Assembly (NCBI RefSeq): GCF_032056465.1
Contig: NZ_DAMBCL010000010.1
DNA length: 64,000 bases
Reading direction: 5' to 3' (one strand)
Source: Mobilicoccus sp032056465
GTDB taxonomy: Bacteria; Actinomycetota; Actinomycetes; Actinomycetales; Dermatophilaceae
Shown: positions 25,588-34,888 of the stretch, piece by piece
Layout of the letters: each line of letters begins with the position of its first letter
Numbering within the stretch: position 1 is the stretch's first letter
Made by a program: the position numbers and the translations under genes
The notes under the pieces: generated by a model
What the model was told of the DNA's origin: nothing
Database searches by the model: none
The model's input: only the letters and a program-made list of their open reading frames with translations

Positions 25588-27332
25588 CGCTTGCCACCAC
25601 CGTTCGACTGGCCCTCGAGCTCCGGTTCACCGAGCAGCTCGTCGAGCACGCCCTTGTCGGGGGTCGGGGTGTCGAACGAGGCCACCTCGGGGTGGTTGAG
25701 GTCGAACACCGGACGCTCGGAACGAATGCGCGGGAGCGAGTCGAAGTTGTGCCGCGGGGGCGGGCACGAGGTGGCCCACTCCAGCGAGGAACCGTAGCCC
25801 CACGGGTCGTCGACGGTGACCTTGGGCGCGTGCTTCTGCGTCTTCCACACGTTGATGAACCACGGGATCATCGATGCGCCGAGCAGGATCGAACCGAACG
25901 TCGAGATCTGGTTGAGGAAGGTGAACCCGTCCTCGACCATGTAGTCGCCGTAGCGGCGCGGCATGCCGTCGACACCGAGCACGTGCTGGATGAGGAACGT
26001 CAGGTGGAAGCCGAAGAACAGCATCCAGAAGTGGATCTTGCCGAGGCGCTCGTCGAGCATCTTGCCCGTCATCTTGGGCCACCAGAAGTAGTAGCCCGCG
26101 AACATGGCGAACACCACGGTGCCGAAGATCGTGTAGTGGAAGTGCGCGACCACGAAGTAGGTGTCGGAGAGGTGGAAGTCGAGCGCGGGACTCGCGAGGA
26201 TGACACCGGTGAGGCCACCGAAGAGGAAGGTCACGAGGAACCCGAGCGCCCAGAGCATCGGCGTCTCGAAGGTGAGCGACCCTCCCCACATCGTGCCGAT
26301 CCAGTTGAAGAACTTCACGCCGGTCGGAACGGCGATGAGCATCGTCATGATCGAGAAGAACGGCAGCAGCACCTGGCCGGTGACGTACATGTGGTGCGCC
26401 CACACCGTGGCCGACAGGGCCGCGATCGCGATCGTGGCGAAGATGATGCCCTTGTAGCCGAAGATCGGCTTGCGGGAGAAGACCGGGAAGACCTCGCTGA
26501 TGATGCCGAAGAACGGCAAGGCGATGATGTAGACCTCCGGGTGGCCGAAGAACCAGAACAGGTGCTGGTACAGGATCGGGCCGCCGTTGATCGGGTCGTA
26601 GATGTGCATGCCGTAGAGCCGGTCGCCCACGAGGGCGAACCATGCCGCGGTGAGCACGGGGAAGACCATGAGGACGAGCAACGAGGTGACCAACGACGTC
26701 CAGGTGAACACCGGCATCCGGAACATCGTCATACCCGGCGCGCGCATGCACACGATCGTGGTGATGAAGTTGACCGCGCCCATGATCGAGGCGAAACCGG
26801 TGGCCGCGAAGCCCAGGATCCACAGGTCGGCGCCGAGGCTGGGCGAGAACACCGAGTTCGACAGCGGGGTGTAGGCGAACCATCCGAAGGAGGCCGCGCC
26901 ACCGGGAACGAGGAAGCCGGAGCACGCGACGATGCCACCGAAGGTGAACAGCCAGTAGGCGAGCATGTTGAGTCGCGGGAACGCGACGTCGGGGGCCCCG
27001 ATCTGGAGCGGGACGAGCAGGTTGGAGAACGCCGCGAACAGCGGTGTCGCGAACAGCAGCAGCATGATCGAGCCGTGCATCGTGAACATCGCGTTGAACT
27101 GCTCGAGGTTCTGCAGCACCTGCAGACCCGGCGAGAAGAGCTCGGCCCGGATGATGAGGGCGAGAAGGCCACCGATGGAGAAGAACACCATCGTGGTGAC
27201 GAAGTACAGGTTCGCGATGACCTTGTGGTCGGTGGTCGTGATGACCTTGACGAACCGACGCCCCAGGGACGTGGTCGGCTCAGGTGCCGGTCCGTGACCG
27301 GTGTGCTCGGGGCGAGTGATGATCGACGCCAT
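25584..27332 (-). CDS. ctaD: cytochrome c oxidase subunit I
   Basis: 582 residues, twelve membrane helices. HPEVYIIALP holds the CuB His and the cross-linked Tyr, WAHHMYVTG the two adjacent CuB His, and HFHYTIFGTVVFAMFAG the haem a and a3 ligands. It is the proton-pumping core of the aa3 oxidase. AAGGAGGT lies 8 nt before ATG 27332, which overlaps the ctaC stop by one base. The open frame extends upstream but that part is antisense-like and lacks a ribosome site. Confidence 0.96.
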   Translation of the reverse strand: MASIITRPEHTGHGPAPEPTTSLGRRFVKVITTTDHKVIANLYFVTTMVFFSIGGLLALIIRAELFSPGLQVLQNLEQFNAMFTMHGSIMLLLFATPLFAAFSNLLVPLQIGAPDVAFPRLNMLAYWLFTFGGIVACSGFLVPGGAASFGWFAYTPLSNSVFSPSLGADLWILGFAATGFASIMGAVNFITTIVCMRAPGMTMFRMPVFTWTSLVTSLLVLMVFPVLTAAWFALVGDRLYGMHIYDPINGGPILYQHLFWFFGHPEVYIIALPFFGIISEVFPVFSRKPIFGYKGIIFATIAIAALSATVWAHHMYVTGQVLLPFFSIMTMLIAVPTGVKFFNWIGTMWGGSLTFETPMLWALGFLVTFLFGGLTGVILASPALDFHLSDTYFVVAHFHYTIFGTVVFAMFAGYYFWWPKMTGKMLDERLGKIHFWMLFFGFHLTFLIQHVLGVDGMPRRYGDYMVEDGFTFLNQISTFGSILLGASMIPWFINVWKTQKHAPKVTVDDPWGYGSSLEWATSCPPPRHNFDSLPRIRSERPVFDLNHPEVASFDTPTPDKGVLDELLGEPELEGQSNGGGKR

Positions 27333-28222
27333 CAGTTGCCACCTCCTTGCGGCTGGTACTGCTGGTAGCTGGGCTGCCCCTTCTCGAGGTGGGCCCGACT
27401 GAGGGAGTTGTCGAGGAGGCCGGTCTGACCCCGCGCCTTGAGGTCGGCCATGTGCTGGTCGAACTCCTCCTTGGAGACGACCTTGACGTTGAACAGCATC
27501 GTCGCGTGGTAGGCGCCGCAGAGCTCGGCGCACTTGCCCTGGAACGTGCCCTGCTGGCGGGTCTCGATCTGGAGCTTGTTGACCTTGCCGGGGACCATGT
27601 CGAGCTTCTGCAGGAACGCCGGCACCCAGAACGAGTGGATGACGTCACGAGCGGTGAGCACGAACTCGACTCGGGAGTTCTCGGGGAGGTACAGCGTCGG
27701 GAGCGTCTGCTCGACGCCCGGCTTTCCGGTGAGGTCGGCCTGGATGCCGGAGTCCCACACCTTGTCGTCGACGTAGTTGAAGTCCCAGCTCCACTGCTTG
27801 CCGACGACGTTGATCGTGTAGTCGGGCTTGGCGCTCGTGTCGAGCAGGACCGCCTCGTCGCGGGCGGTGAAGAAGAAGAGGACGCCCACCATCATCACGG
27901 GGATGATGGTGTAGAGGATCTCGATCGGCACGTTGTACCGAAGCTGGGGCGGCAGGCCCACGTCGTCCTTCTTGCGGCGGTACCGCACGATGCACCAGAT
28001 CGTGAGTCCCCACACCAGGATTCCGACGGCGAGAGCCGCGATCCAGCTGGCGACCCAGAGGTTGGTGACGCGGTCGGCTCCGGCGGAGGCGCCCTCGGGC
28101 AGGTACCCCCGCTGCAATGCTTCGGAGCATCCGCTGAGCGTCAGCGCCGCAAGAGCGGCCACGCCGCCGAGCGCCAGGCGCGAGCGTCGTCCGCGCCTCC
28201 GTGAGTCATCGTGCCGAGGCAA
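27332..28222 (-). CDS. ctaC: cytochrome c oxidase subunit II
   Basis: 296 residues. A lipoprotein-type signal (LAALTLSGCSEA) and two membrane helices precede the periplasmic cupredoxin domain. CAELCGAYHATM together with the His in DVIHSFWVPAF gives the complete CuA site, which takes electrons from QcrC. I start at TTG 28222 because GGAAGG lies 6 nt upstream and the protein then begins with a basic signal-peptide n-region; an in-frame ATG about 27 codons upstream (MTPDEQL) is an alternative. First gene of ctaC-ctaD-ctaF. Confidence 0.94.
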   Translation of the reverse strand: MPRHDDSRRRGRRSRLALGGVAALAALTLSGCSEALQRGYLPEGASAGADRVTNLWVASWIAALAVGILVWGLTIWCIVRYRRKKDDVGLPPQLRYNVPIEILYTIIPVMMVGVLFFFTARDEAVLLDTSAKPDYTINVVGKQWSWDFNYVDDKVWDSGIQADLTGKPGVEQTLPTLYLPENSRVEFVLTARDVIHSFWVPAFLQKLDMVPGKVNKLQIETRQQGTFQGKCAELCGAYHATMLFNVKVVSKEEFDQHMADLKARGQTGLLDNSLSRAHLEKGQPSYQQYQPQGGGN

Positions 28223-28487
28223 GGTACACCTTCCGGTTCGGTGGTGACGTCCACCCCCGGGGGCGGACGCGCTCACCCGGGCGAGCTGCTCGTCCGGGGT
28301 CATGGACGTCGCCAGCATAGACCAGGCTCGACGGCGATGGTCGGTAGCGCGGCGCCCGGCTCCGGCTCGGCTCCCCCGAATCCGCGCCCAAGGCCGCGGT
28401 GCTCGCAGGGCGGACGGTGCGGGCCGCCGGCAGGCGGTGCGCGCGGCCGACCCGAGGCCCGACAGGGCGCATCGGTCCCCGCCACGC

Positions 28488-29237
28488 TCAGGAACCACTC
28501 TCCCCTGCTGCGTCCGGGCCGGGCGGGTGCCGCGTGGGCTGCCAGGTCGGAGCCGGCGCCTCCAGTGCCCGGGAGAGCCTGCGGAGGTAGTCCGACCGCG
28601 GGATGTCGACGACACCGAGGGACGCCAGGTGTGGCGTGGACCACTGCGTGTCGATGACCCTCCGCGTGTCGTGGTCCGCGAAGCACCGCTCCACGAGGGC
28701 CACGAGGGCCACCTTGGACGCGTCGGTCTCACGGTGGAACATCGACTCCCCCGCGAACAACCCCCCGATCGACACCCCGTACAGGCCACCCACGAGATCG
28801 CCGTCGCGGCGGACCTCCACCGAGTGCGCCCACCCGAGTCGATGCAGGCGCGTGTACGCCACGGCGACGGCCGAGGTGATCCACCGGCCGTCGCGGGAGG
28901 GGTCGGCGCATCCGGCGACGACGCCCTCGAAGTCGGTGTCGAACGTCACGTCGAAACGTCGCATCGACTTCCTCAGGGAACGCGAGATCCGCAGCCCCCC
29001 GGGCAGGAGCACCCCGCGCGGCTCCGGTGACCACCACACGAGGGGACCGGCACCGTGCCGTCCCACGCCCATCGGGAAGACGCCGGAGCGGTAGGCCTCG
29101 AGGAGGGTGCCCGGTTCGAGGTCCGCCCCCACACCGGCGATGTCCCGCCCCCACCCGCCGGTCGCGTCGAAGCGGTGCGGCGTCGGGGGCGGCTCGATCG
29201 GTCCCTCGGCGTGAGCCTCGACGTCGTGCTCGGCCAT
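28488..29237 (-). CDS. aat: leucyl/phenylalanyl-tRNA--protein transferase
   Basis: 249 residues. Transfers Leu or Phe from tRNA to proteins with an N-terminal Arg or Lys, marking them for ClpS/ClpAP-type degradation. Family hallmarks: YRSGVFPMG, WWSPEPRGVLLPG, HSVEVRRDGDLVGGLYGV, GESMFHRETDASKVAL and IDTQWSTPHLASLG. ATG 29237 lies 22 nt after the adenosine kinase stop; a GTG overlapping that stop is also possible. Its presence implies an N-end rule pathway in this organism. Confidence 0.93.
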   Translation of the reverse strand: MAEHDVEAHAEGPIEPPPTPHRFDATGGWGRDIAGVGADLEPGTLLEAYRSGVFPMGVGRHGAGPLVWWSPEPRGVLLPGGLRISRSLRKSMRRFDVTFDTDFEGVVAGCADPSRDGRWITSAVAVAYTRLHRLGWAHSVEVRRDGDLVGGLYGVSIGGLFAGESMFHRETDASKVALVALVERCFADHDTRRVIDTQWSTPHLASLGVVDIPRSDYLRRLSRALEAPAPTWQPTRHPPGPDAAGESGS

Positions 29238-29259
29238 GGGTCGATCGGGCCTGTCGTGC

Positions 29260-30246
29260 TCAGACACGGTCCTGGGGCAGGTGGGCGGCGATCGCGTCGG
29301 CGTCCGCGTCGCCGTAGGCCTCGGCGAGACGTGCCCGCAGGCCGGTGAGCCCCTCCGCGTACTCCTGCGTGCCGACGGTCTCGACGACGTGCGTCGCCAT
29401 GACGGCCCCGAGCTGCGCGCAGTGGCGGTGCGCGAGACCGGCACCAAGGCCGACGAGGAACCCGGCCCGGAACGCGTCGCCGACACCCGTCGGGTCGGCG
29501 ACCGTCCCCGCCTCGACTACCCCGACGTGGACCGGCTCCTCTCCCCGTGCCGCGACGGTGCACCCGTTCGCCCCGCGGGTCGTGATGCGCACCTGGACCC
29601 GGTCGGCGATCTCGTCCGCGCTCCAGCCCGTCTTCTGTTCGGCGAGGTGGGACTCGTACTCGTTCGTGAACAGGTAGGTCGCGCCGTCGATGAGGCGGCG
29701 GATCGAGGGGCCGTCCATGAACGCCATCTGCTGGCTGGGGTCGGCGGCGAACGGGATGCCCCGCTCACGGCACTCGTCCGTGTGGCGGAGCATCGCCTCG
29801 GGGTCGTCGGGGCCGACGAGGACGAGCTCGAGGCCGCCGACACGCTCGATGACGGGGCCGAACTCGAGGTCACGGGCCTCCGACATGGCACCGGGGTAGA
29901 ACGTCGCGATCTGAGCGAGCACGGAGTCGGTCGTGCAGACGAAGCGCGCGGTGTGCGCCGTCTCCGAGATGTGGACGGACGTGCAGTCCACGCCGTGGCG
30001 TTCCAGCCAGGAACGGTAGTCGGCGAAGTCGGCGCCGGCGGCGCCGACCAGCACGGGGCGGGCGCCGAGCACGGCCATCCCGAACGAGATGTTGCCTCCG
30101 ACCCCTCCGCGTCGGATGTCGAGTCCGTCGGCGAGGAAGGAGAGGGAGACCTGCTCCAGCTGCTCGGCGAGGAGGGAGTCGGCGAACCGTCCCCGGAAGG
30201 TCATGAGGTGATCGGTCGCGATGGACCCGGCAACGGCGATAGGCAC
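29260..30246 (-). CDS. adoK: adenosine kinase of the PfkB family
   Basis: 328 residues. The N-terminus (PIAVAGSIATDHLM) and interior segments VGAAGADFADYRSWL, SETAHTARF, FYPGAMSEARD and AADPSQQ match the mycobacterial adenosine kinase far better than a ribokinase, and the gene occupies the same place between ctaC and the HesB-family gene. DPTGVGDAFRAGF is the PfkB anion-hole motif with catalytic Asp. It would phosphorylate adenosine to AMP in purine salvage. GTG 30246 follows TAGATT by 6 nt, a leaderless start. Confidence 0.9.
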   Translation of the reverse strand: MPIAVAGSIATDHLMTFRGRFADSLLAEQLEQVSLSFLADGLDIRRGGVGGNISFGMAVLGARPVLVGAAGADFADYRSWLERHGVDCTSVHISETAHTARFVCTTDSVLAQIATFYPGAMSEARDLEFGPVIERVGGLELVLVGPDDPEAMLRHTDECRERGIPFAADPSQQMAFMDGPSIRRLIDGATYLFTNEYESHLAEQKTGWSADEIADRVQVRITTRGANGCTVAARGEEPVHVGVVEAGTVADPTGVGDAFRAGFLVGLGAGLAHRHCAQLGAVMATHVVETVGTQEYAEGLTGLRARLAEAYGDADADAIAAHLPQDRV

Positions 30247-30252
30247 CCGGTC

Positions 30253-30258
30253 AATCTA
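30253..30258 (-). promoter_or_regulatory. -10 element of adoK (leaderless)
   Basis: TAGATT on the minus strand, followed by GACCGG and the GTG start, the same spacer as at aroG. Confidence 0.6.
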
Positions 30259-30334
30259 TCGCGCGACCGCGGCTCCCCCACGACGGCCACGCCCGGGCGC
30301 CCCCGCACCCGCCGATCCCGCCGACGCCGCCCTC

Positions 30335-30450
30335 CCGTCGTACAGCGATGGGGCGCGAGGCCCTCCCCTCGGATTCCGCACCGCCGTGACCAGCGCCGAT
30401 TCGAGCCGACGAAACCTCGACGGGGTCGATGTGCCATCGATGTACGACGG
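30335..30450. repeat. 17-bp inverted repeat upstream of adoK
   Basis: 30335-30351 and 30434-30450 are reverse complements with one mismatch (CCGTCGTACA and CGATGG shared), 82 bp apart, in the 300-bp gap between adoK and the erpA-like gene. No coding sequence is supported in this gap. Candidate operator pair or remnant of an inserted element. Confidence 0.6.
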
Positions 30451-30477
30451 AGGGGCACTCGGTCACCTCGGCAACGA

Positions 30478-30513
30478 CACGGCGCCGCCGCCCCGAGGGA
30501 CGACGGCGCCGTG
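30478..30513 (-). terminator. hairpin after the erpA-like gene
   Basis: CACGGCGCCG (30478-30487) pairs with 30504-30513 around a 16-nt loop, 34 nt past the stop of the iron-sulfur protein gene. Confidence 0.7.
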
Positions 30514-30546
30514 AGGCACCGGGTGGGCGCGCGCGGCGCCGACCGG

Positions 30547-30909
30547 TCAGCTGAAGGAGTCGCCGCAGGCGCAGGAGGCGCCGGCGTTGGGGTTGTCGAT
30601 CGTGAAGCCCTGCTTCTCGATGGTGTCGGCGAAGTCGATCGTCGCGCCGTCGAGGTAGGGGGCGCTCATGCGGTCGACGACGACCTCGACGCCCTCGAAG
30701 TCGCGCACGGCGTCACCGTCGAGGGTGCGCTCGTCGAAGTAGAGCTGGTAGATGAGCCCCGAGCAGCCACCGGGCTGCACGCCGACCCGCAGGCGGAGGT
30801 CGTCGCGACCCTCCTGTTCGAGAAGGCTCTTCACCTTGGTGGCGGCCACGTCGGTGAGGAGGACGCCGTGCTCGGCGGTCTGCGCCTTCTGCTCGTTCTG
30901 CACAGTCAT
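30547..30909 (-). CDS. erpA: A-type iron-sulfur carrier/insertion protein (HesB/ErpA family)
   Basis: 120 residues. The three conserved Cys of A-type carriers are present: GGCSGL and the C-terminal CACGDSF. It would deliver Fe-S clusters to apoproteins; the neighbouring Rieske protein is an obvious client, though this is inferred from position. AGGGAG lies four bases before ATG 30909. Same position as the HesB-family gene near adoK in M. tuberculosis. Confidence 0.9.
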   Translation of the reverse strand: MTVQNEQKAQTAEHGVLLTDVAATKVKSLLEQEGRDDLRLRVGVQPGGCSGLIYQLYFDERTLDGDAVRDFEGVEVVVDRMSAPYLDGATIDFADTIEKQGFTIDNPNAGASCACGDSFS

Positions 30910-31102
30910 GTTGCTCCCTAAGTCGTTCGGTGGGGAATCCCGTCGGAGGTCCCGGGGCCTGGCGGCCGGCGTGGTGACCGGACTCGATCGACCCGTGATG
31001 GGTGAGGCTACCCTTCACAACACCGTAGACGCCGAGGGTGTTCCCGCGCGAGGGGGGTCCGGGAACACGACCCGCACCCACCGTGGTGAGGGGAGGTCGG
31101 CG

Positions 31103-32263
31103 TCAGGGCGACCAGGTGCCCGCGACCCGGGCCGCGCGCGCCGTGAGGGAGCCGACGGGGTCGGCCATCATGTGCGTGCTCTCCTCGGCGTTCTCGGCCA
31201 CGGCGTACACGCCAGACACCCCGAGCGCCATGGTCTCGCGCCTCCCGACGGTGACCTCCCCGGCGAGGACGACCGTCGGCAACCCGCGGATGGCCGCGAG
31301 AGCGGAGACGCCGGCGACCACGCCGCCCCGCAGTGAGGTCCAGTCGAAACACCCCTCGCCGGTGAGCACGAGATCGTGTCGTTCGAGGAGGCTCTCGATC
31401 CCCCAGGCCCGCTGGCCGATGTCGACGGCGCTCTCCACGTGCGCGCCGAGGACGAGCAGCGCGTAGCCGAGGCCGCCCCCCGCCCCGGCGCCCGGCTCCC
31501 GCTCGAGGCGCCGTGGCAGACCCGTGAGCAGGTCGAGGGCCGGCGTGCTCGTCCGGCGGACGAGGTCGTGGAAATGGCCGAGGGCGGTCTCGAGGGCCTG
31601 GGCCTGCACCGGGGAGGCGCCTCGCTCGGGTGCGTCGAGGGCGGAGGTGCCGTCGAACCCGAGGAGCGGGCACCTGTCCTCGGTCGCGATGACGAGCTCG
31701 GTGCCGGCGAGGAGGTCGCGGGCCTCGTCGAGGCCGGCGAGGGCGTCCGCATCCATCTCGTGCAGCGCGCCGCCGCCGCGGGCGAGGCGGGTGGTGTCAC
31801 CGACGCCGAGGGCGCACAGCAGCCCCGCTCCCCCGTCGTTGGTGCCGCTGTCGCCGACGGCGACGACGATCCGGGACACCCCCTCCTCGAGGGCCGCGCG
31901 CACGAGTTGTCCCACCCCGAACGAGCTCGTGACGAGAGGACGACGTTCGTCGGCGGCGAGGAGGTGCAGGCCGTTGGCCTGCGCGGCCTCGATGTAGGCG
32001 GTGCGCACGCCCGGGGCGTCCTCGACGAGCAGGAGTGAGGCGGGCACGTCCCGACCGAGCGGGTCACTCACGGTCGTCGCCACCGAGACGCCCCCGACGG
32101 CCGTCGCGAGGACGGAGAGGAACCCCGGTCCTCCGGCCGACAGCGGTGCGAGTGTGAGGTCGTCCTCGGGCGCGCGGCGCCGCCACCCCTCCGCCATCGC
32201 CTCGGCGGCCTGGACGGCCGTGAGCATCCCGGGGAAGGCGGCAGGGCTGATGAGCACGCGCAC
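31103..32263 (-). CDS. glxK: glycerate kinase
   Basis: 386 residues, GckA/GlxK type I glycerate kinase fold. Motifs: SPAAFPGMLTAVQAAEAMAEG, VAVGDSGTNDGGAGLLCALG, GAGAGGGLGYALLVLGA and LVLTGEGCFDWTSLRG. Converts glycerate to phosphoglycerate, linking glyoxylate or serine breakdown to glycolysis. SPAAFPG at the N-terminus replaces the more common SPDSFKG, so the substrate loop differs slightly. GTG 32263 with GGAGAT upstream. M. tuberculosis carries a homologue at the same place. Confidence 0.88.
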   Translation of the reverse strand: MRVLISPAAFPGMLTAVQAAEAMAEGWRRRAPEDDLTLAPLSAGGPGFLSVLATAVGGVSVATTVSDPLGRDVPASLLLVEDAPGVRTAYIEAAQANGLHLLAADERRPLVTSSFGVGQLVRAALEEGVSRIVVAVGDSGTNDGGAGLLCALGVGDTTRLARGGGALHEMDADALAGLDEARDLLAGTELVIATEDRCPLLGFDGTSALDAPERGASPVQAQALETALGHFHDLVRRTSTPALDLLTGLPRRLEREPGAGAGGGLGYALLVLGAHVESAVDIGQRAWGIESLLERHDLVLTGEGCFDWTSLRGGVVAGVSALAAIRGLPTVVLAGEVTVGRRETMALGVSGVYAVAENAEESTHMMADPVGSLTARAARVAGTWSP

Positions 32264-32360
32264 GGTGGATCTCCTCGCGTCGGGTCGTCGGTTCTCGAAT
32301 CAGTGTGCCGGGCGGAGCGTTCCGCCGGAAACACCCCGTCGGGGCGTCAGCGGGGCACCC

Positions 32361-33791
32361 TCATCCGTCGCTCCGCATGGTCCCGAGGCGCTCGAGCAGC
32401 AGGGTCTCGGCCAGGCAGGCCTTCTCCCATTCCGCGAGGTGGAGGCTCTCGTCGGGGCCGTGAGCCCGCGTGTCGGGGTCCTCGACACCGGTCACGAGGA
32501 TCGCGGCGCGGGGGAAGGTCTCGGCGAACTGCGAGATGAAGGGGATCGACGCCCCGAGCCCGATCTCGGTGGGGTCGCTCCCCCAGGCGTCGGCGAGGGC
32601 GCTCTGGGCGGCCTCGACGACCGGGCCCTCCGTGGACGCGGTGAACCCGGCGCCGGCATCGACGAGGTCGACCTCGACCTGCACACCCCAAGGGGCGTGG
32701 GACTCCAGGTGGGTCTTGAGTGCCGCATAGGCCCGCATCGGGTCCTCGCTCGCGGCGATGCGCATCGAGAGCTTGGCCTGGCACGTGGGCGACAGCAGGT
32801 TCGCCGCCACGTCGACCGCGGGGGCGTCCACACCGATGACGGTGATCGACGGCCGGCTCCACAACCGTGCGGCGAGCGGCCCGGTGCCGAGCAGCCGGAC
32901 GCCGTCGAGGACCCCGGAGTCGGCGCGCAACACGTCCTCGGGGTAGTCGACGTCGGGGTCGGGCTCCCAGGTGAGGCCCTCGACGGCGACGTCCCCTTCG
33001 TCGGTGTGCAGGGTGGCGAGCAGCCGGCACATCGCGGTGATCCCGTCGGGGACGGGCCCGCCGAACAGGCCCGAGTGGAGGCCGTGGTCGAGGCTGCGGA
33101 CCCGCACGACGACGCGGACGTTGCCGCGGAGCGAGGTCGTGAGGCTCGGGGTGCCGATCGCCCAGTTGGCGGAGTCGGCGATGACGATCGCGTCGCAGTC
33201 GAGCCGGTCGGCGTACCGCTCGAGGATGGCGGGCAGGGACTCGCTGCCGACCTCCTCCTCCCCTTCGACGAAGAGGCGGACGGAGACCGGGGGCCGGCCG
33301 TCGTGGGCCCGGAGCGCCGCGACGTGGGCCATGACGCCCGCCTTGTCGTCCGCGGCACCGCGTCCGTACAACCGGCCGTCGCGTTCGACGGGCTCGAACG
33401 GCGGGGACTGCCAGTCCGAGTCCGGACCGGGCGGTTGGACGTCGTGGTGGGCGTAGAGCAGGACGGTCGGGGCCCCCTTCGGGCCGTCGACGCCCCCGAT
33501 GATCGCCGGGTGGCCCTCGCCGATGTGCACGACCTCGACGTCGGCGCCGGCGTCGCGGAAGAGCTCGGCCACGCGCTGCGCGCTCGCCTCCACGTGGGCG
33601 GCGTCGAAGGAGTCCAGCGAGACGCTCGGGATCCGGACGAGGTCCTCGAGGTCCGCCCGCACCTGGGGCATGAGGTCGGCGATCCGGCGTCGCCAGTCCG
33701 CCGCCGACCGGGTGCCACCGTCTCCCTCGGGGCCGGAGCGCCCCTCCGTGTCGGGCGAGGAACCGGTGGGGGGAGGCGTGGGCTCGGTCAT
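32361..33791 (-). CDS. M20-family metallodipeptidase
   Basis: 476 residues. LLYAHHDVQPPG and LYGRGAADDKAGVMAH supply metal ligands and LFVEGEEEVGSES the catalytic Glu plus ligand; the lid dimerisation domain is in the middle (SLDHGLHSGLFGG). This layout is that of cytosolic dipeptidases of the CNDP type. ATG 33791 follows TACCCT by 6 nt; the frame continues 20 codons upstream without support. Divergent from the DUF3043 gene, with the two -10 elements about 35 bp apart. Confidence 0.93.
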   Translation of the reverse strand: MTEPTPPPTGSSPDTEGRSGPEGDGGTRSAADWRRRIADLMPQVRADLEDLVRIPSVSLDSFDAAHVEASAQRVAELFRDAGADVEVVHIGEGHPAIIGGVDGPKGAPTVLLYAHHDVQPPGPDSDWQSPPFEPVERDGRLYGRGAADDKAGVMAHVAALRAHDGRPPVSVRLFVEGEEEVGSESLPAILERYADRLDCDAIVIADSANWAIGTPSLTTSLRGNVRVVVRVRSLDHGLHSGLFGGPVPDGITAMCRLLATLHTDEGDVAVEGLTWEPDPDVDYPEDVLRADSGVLDGVRLLGTGPLAARLWSRPSITVIGVDAPAVDVAANLLSPTCQAKLSMRIAASEDPMRAYAALKTHLESHAPWGVQVEVDLVDAGAGFTASTEGPVVEAAQSALADAWGSDPTEIGLGASIPFISQFAETFPRAAILVTGVEDPDTRAHGPDESLHLAEWEKACLAETLLLERLGTMRSDG

Positions 33792-33797
33792 CGCCCC

Positions 33798-33803
33798 AGG
33801 GTA
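33798..33803 (-). promoter_or_regulatory. -10 element of the dipeptidase gene (leaderless)
   Basis: TACCCT on the minus strand, 6 nt before ATG 33791. Confidence 0.55.
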
Positions 33804-33838
33804 CCGAGCGGGGTGGCCCTCGCGCGGCCCGTCGCGGA

Positions 33839-33844
33839 TATGGT
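33839..33844 (+). promoter_or_regulatory. -10 element of the DUF3043 gene (leaderless)
   Basis: TATGGT, 7 nt before GTG 33852. Confidence 0.55.
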
Positions 33845-33851
33845 GTGGCAC

Positions 33852-34451
33852 GTGTATCGATGGAAGAAGCAGGAGGAGACGCCGGTCGCGAGCGAGCCGG
33901 CGTCGCCGGTCCGCCCGGGCGCCAAGAATCGCCCCACTCCCTCGCGCCGAGAGGCCGAGGCGGCGCGCCGTCGCCCGATCGTGCCCGCCGACCGGGAGGC
34001 GGCGAAGAAGGAGTCGCGGCAGAAGGAGCGCGCCGAACGTGCCCGCTACCGCGAGGGCATGTACCGCGGCGAGCAGTGGGCCCTCGGACCGCGCGACCGC
34101 GGTCCCCAGCGCCAGCTCATCCGCGACATCATCGACTCACGGTGGAACATCGGTGAGTTCCTCCTTCCTGTGATGATCGTCGCGCTCCCCCTCAGCCTCC
34201 TGCGGTACTCCTGGGCGTACACCGCCGGGTTCGCCGTCCTCTACGGGATGATGATCGTCACCATCCTCGACACGGTGTTCCTCAGTAGGCGCATCAAGAA
34301 GGAGATCTCCGAGCGCCTCGGTGAGGAGCCGAGCCGCGGCACGTTCTGGTACGTGTTCTCCCGGTCGGTCCAGATGCGGCCCGGGCGCGTGCCCCGTCCG
34401 CGTGTCACGCGCAAGGGGGAACGCGTCACACCGCAGGCACCGCGAGCCTGA
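33852..34451 (+). CDS. DUF3043-family membrane protein
   Basis: 199 residues. A basic N-terminal half typical of the family (NRPTPSRREAEAARRRPIV, YRGEQWALGPRDRGPQRQLI) is followed by RDIIDSRWNIGEFLLPVMI and two membrane helices, then a basic tail. Function is unknown; homologues occur across actinobacteria at this position, between a dipeptidase or glycerate kinase gene and cobT. I start at GTG 33852 (VYRWKKQEE) because of the promoter spacing; an in-frame ATG at 33840 lies on the -10 hexamer. Confidence 0.88.
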   Translation: MYRWKKQEETPVASEPASPVRPGAKNRPTPSRREAEAARRRPIVPADREAAKKESRQKERAERARYREGMYRGEQWALGPRDRGPQRQLIRDIIDSRWNIGEFLLPVMIVALPLSLLRYSWAYTAGFAVLYGMMIVTILDTVFLSRRIKKEISERLGEEPSRGTFWYVFSRSVQMRPGRVPRPRVTRKGERVTPQAPRA

Positions 34452-34513
34452 GCCCCACACCCGCCGCTCACGGCTCAGCCTCGACCCTGGCGCCGGCCCG
34501 ACGAATGGTCACG

Positions 34514-34553
34514 ACGAGGAACGCCCCGCCGATGCGGCGGGGCCGTTCCTCGT
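34514..34553. terminator. bidirectional terminator
   Basis: Long near-perfect hairpin: CGAGGAACG and CCCCGCC pair with GGCGGGG and CGTTCCTCG around GATGC, between the convergent DUF3043 gene and the 69-residue-protein gene. Confidence 0.85.
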
Positions 34554-34672
34554 GTCGAAGGGACCTCCGCGCGGAAGGTCCGAGCACGTCTGGGGCGATG
34601 TCGGCTCGGTGATCGTGTCCGCAGCGGAGAGCCGCGAGGAGTCGCCACCGCGGGGGCGTCGGGCGCCGCTCC

Positions 34673-34882
34673 TCAGCCGGCCTCGAGGCTCATGGGGCCG
34701 TAGACCACGCGGTCGCCCTCGAGGAGCGTCACCTGCGCGACTCCCGCGTCGGCAAGGTCGGCCCAGGTGTCCGAGAGCCACGCCTCGGCCTCGCCCTGAC
34801 CGGGGAACTCCGCCCTCGGCACGGCCGGGTCCTCGATCTCTCGGCCGTCCGCATCCTCGCACCGCCATGTCCATGCAGTCAT
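34673..34882 (-). CDS. small conserved actinobacterial protein
   Basis: 69 residues. TAWTWRCEDADG, a central FPGQGEAEAWLSDTWADL and the end VTLLEGDRVVYGPMSLEA match a widespread short actinobacterial family without assigned function. ATG 34882 follows TAGGGT by 6 nt. Monocistronic; marks the end of the conserved backbone before the decayed islet. Confidence 0.8.
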   Translation of the reverse strand: MTAWTWRCEDADGREIEDPAVPRAEFPGQGEAEAWLSDTWADLADAGVAQVTLLEGDRVVYGPMSLEAG

Positions 34883-34888
34883 GACACG

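Noticed and set aside
25585..27533. ctaD starting at 27533
   Set aside because: The added residues are the out-of-frame reading of ctaC. A strong AAGGAGGT site supports ATG 27332.
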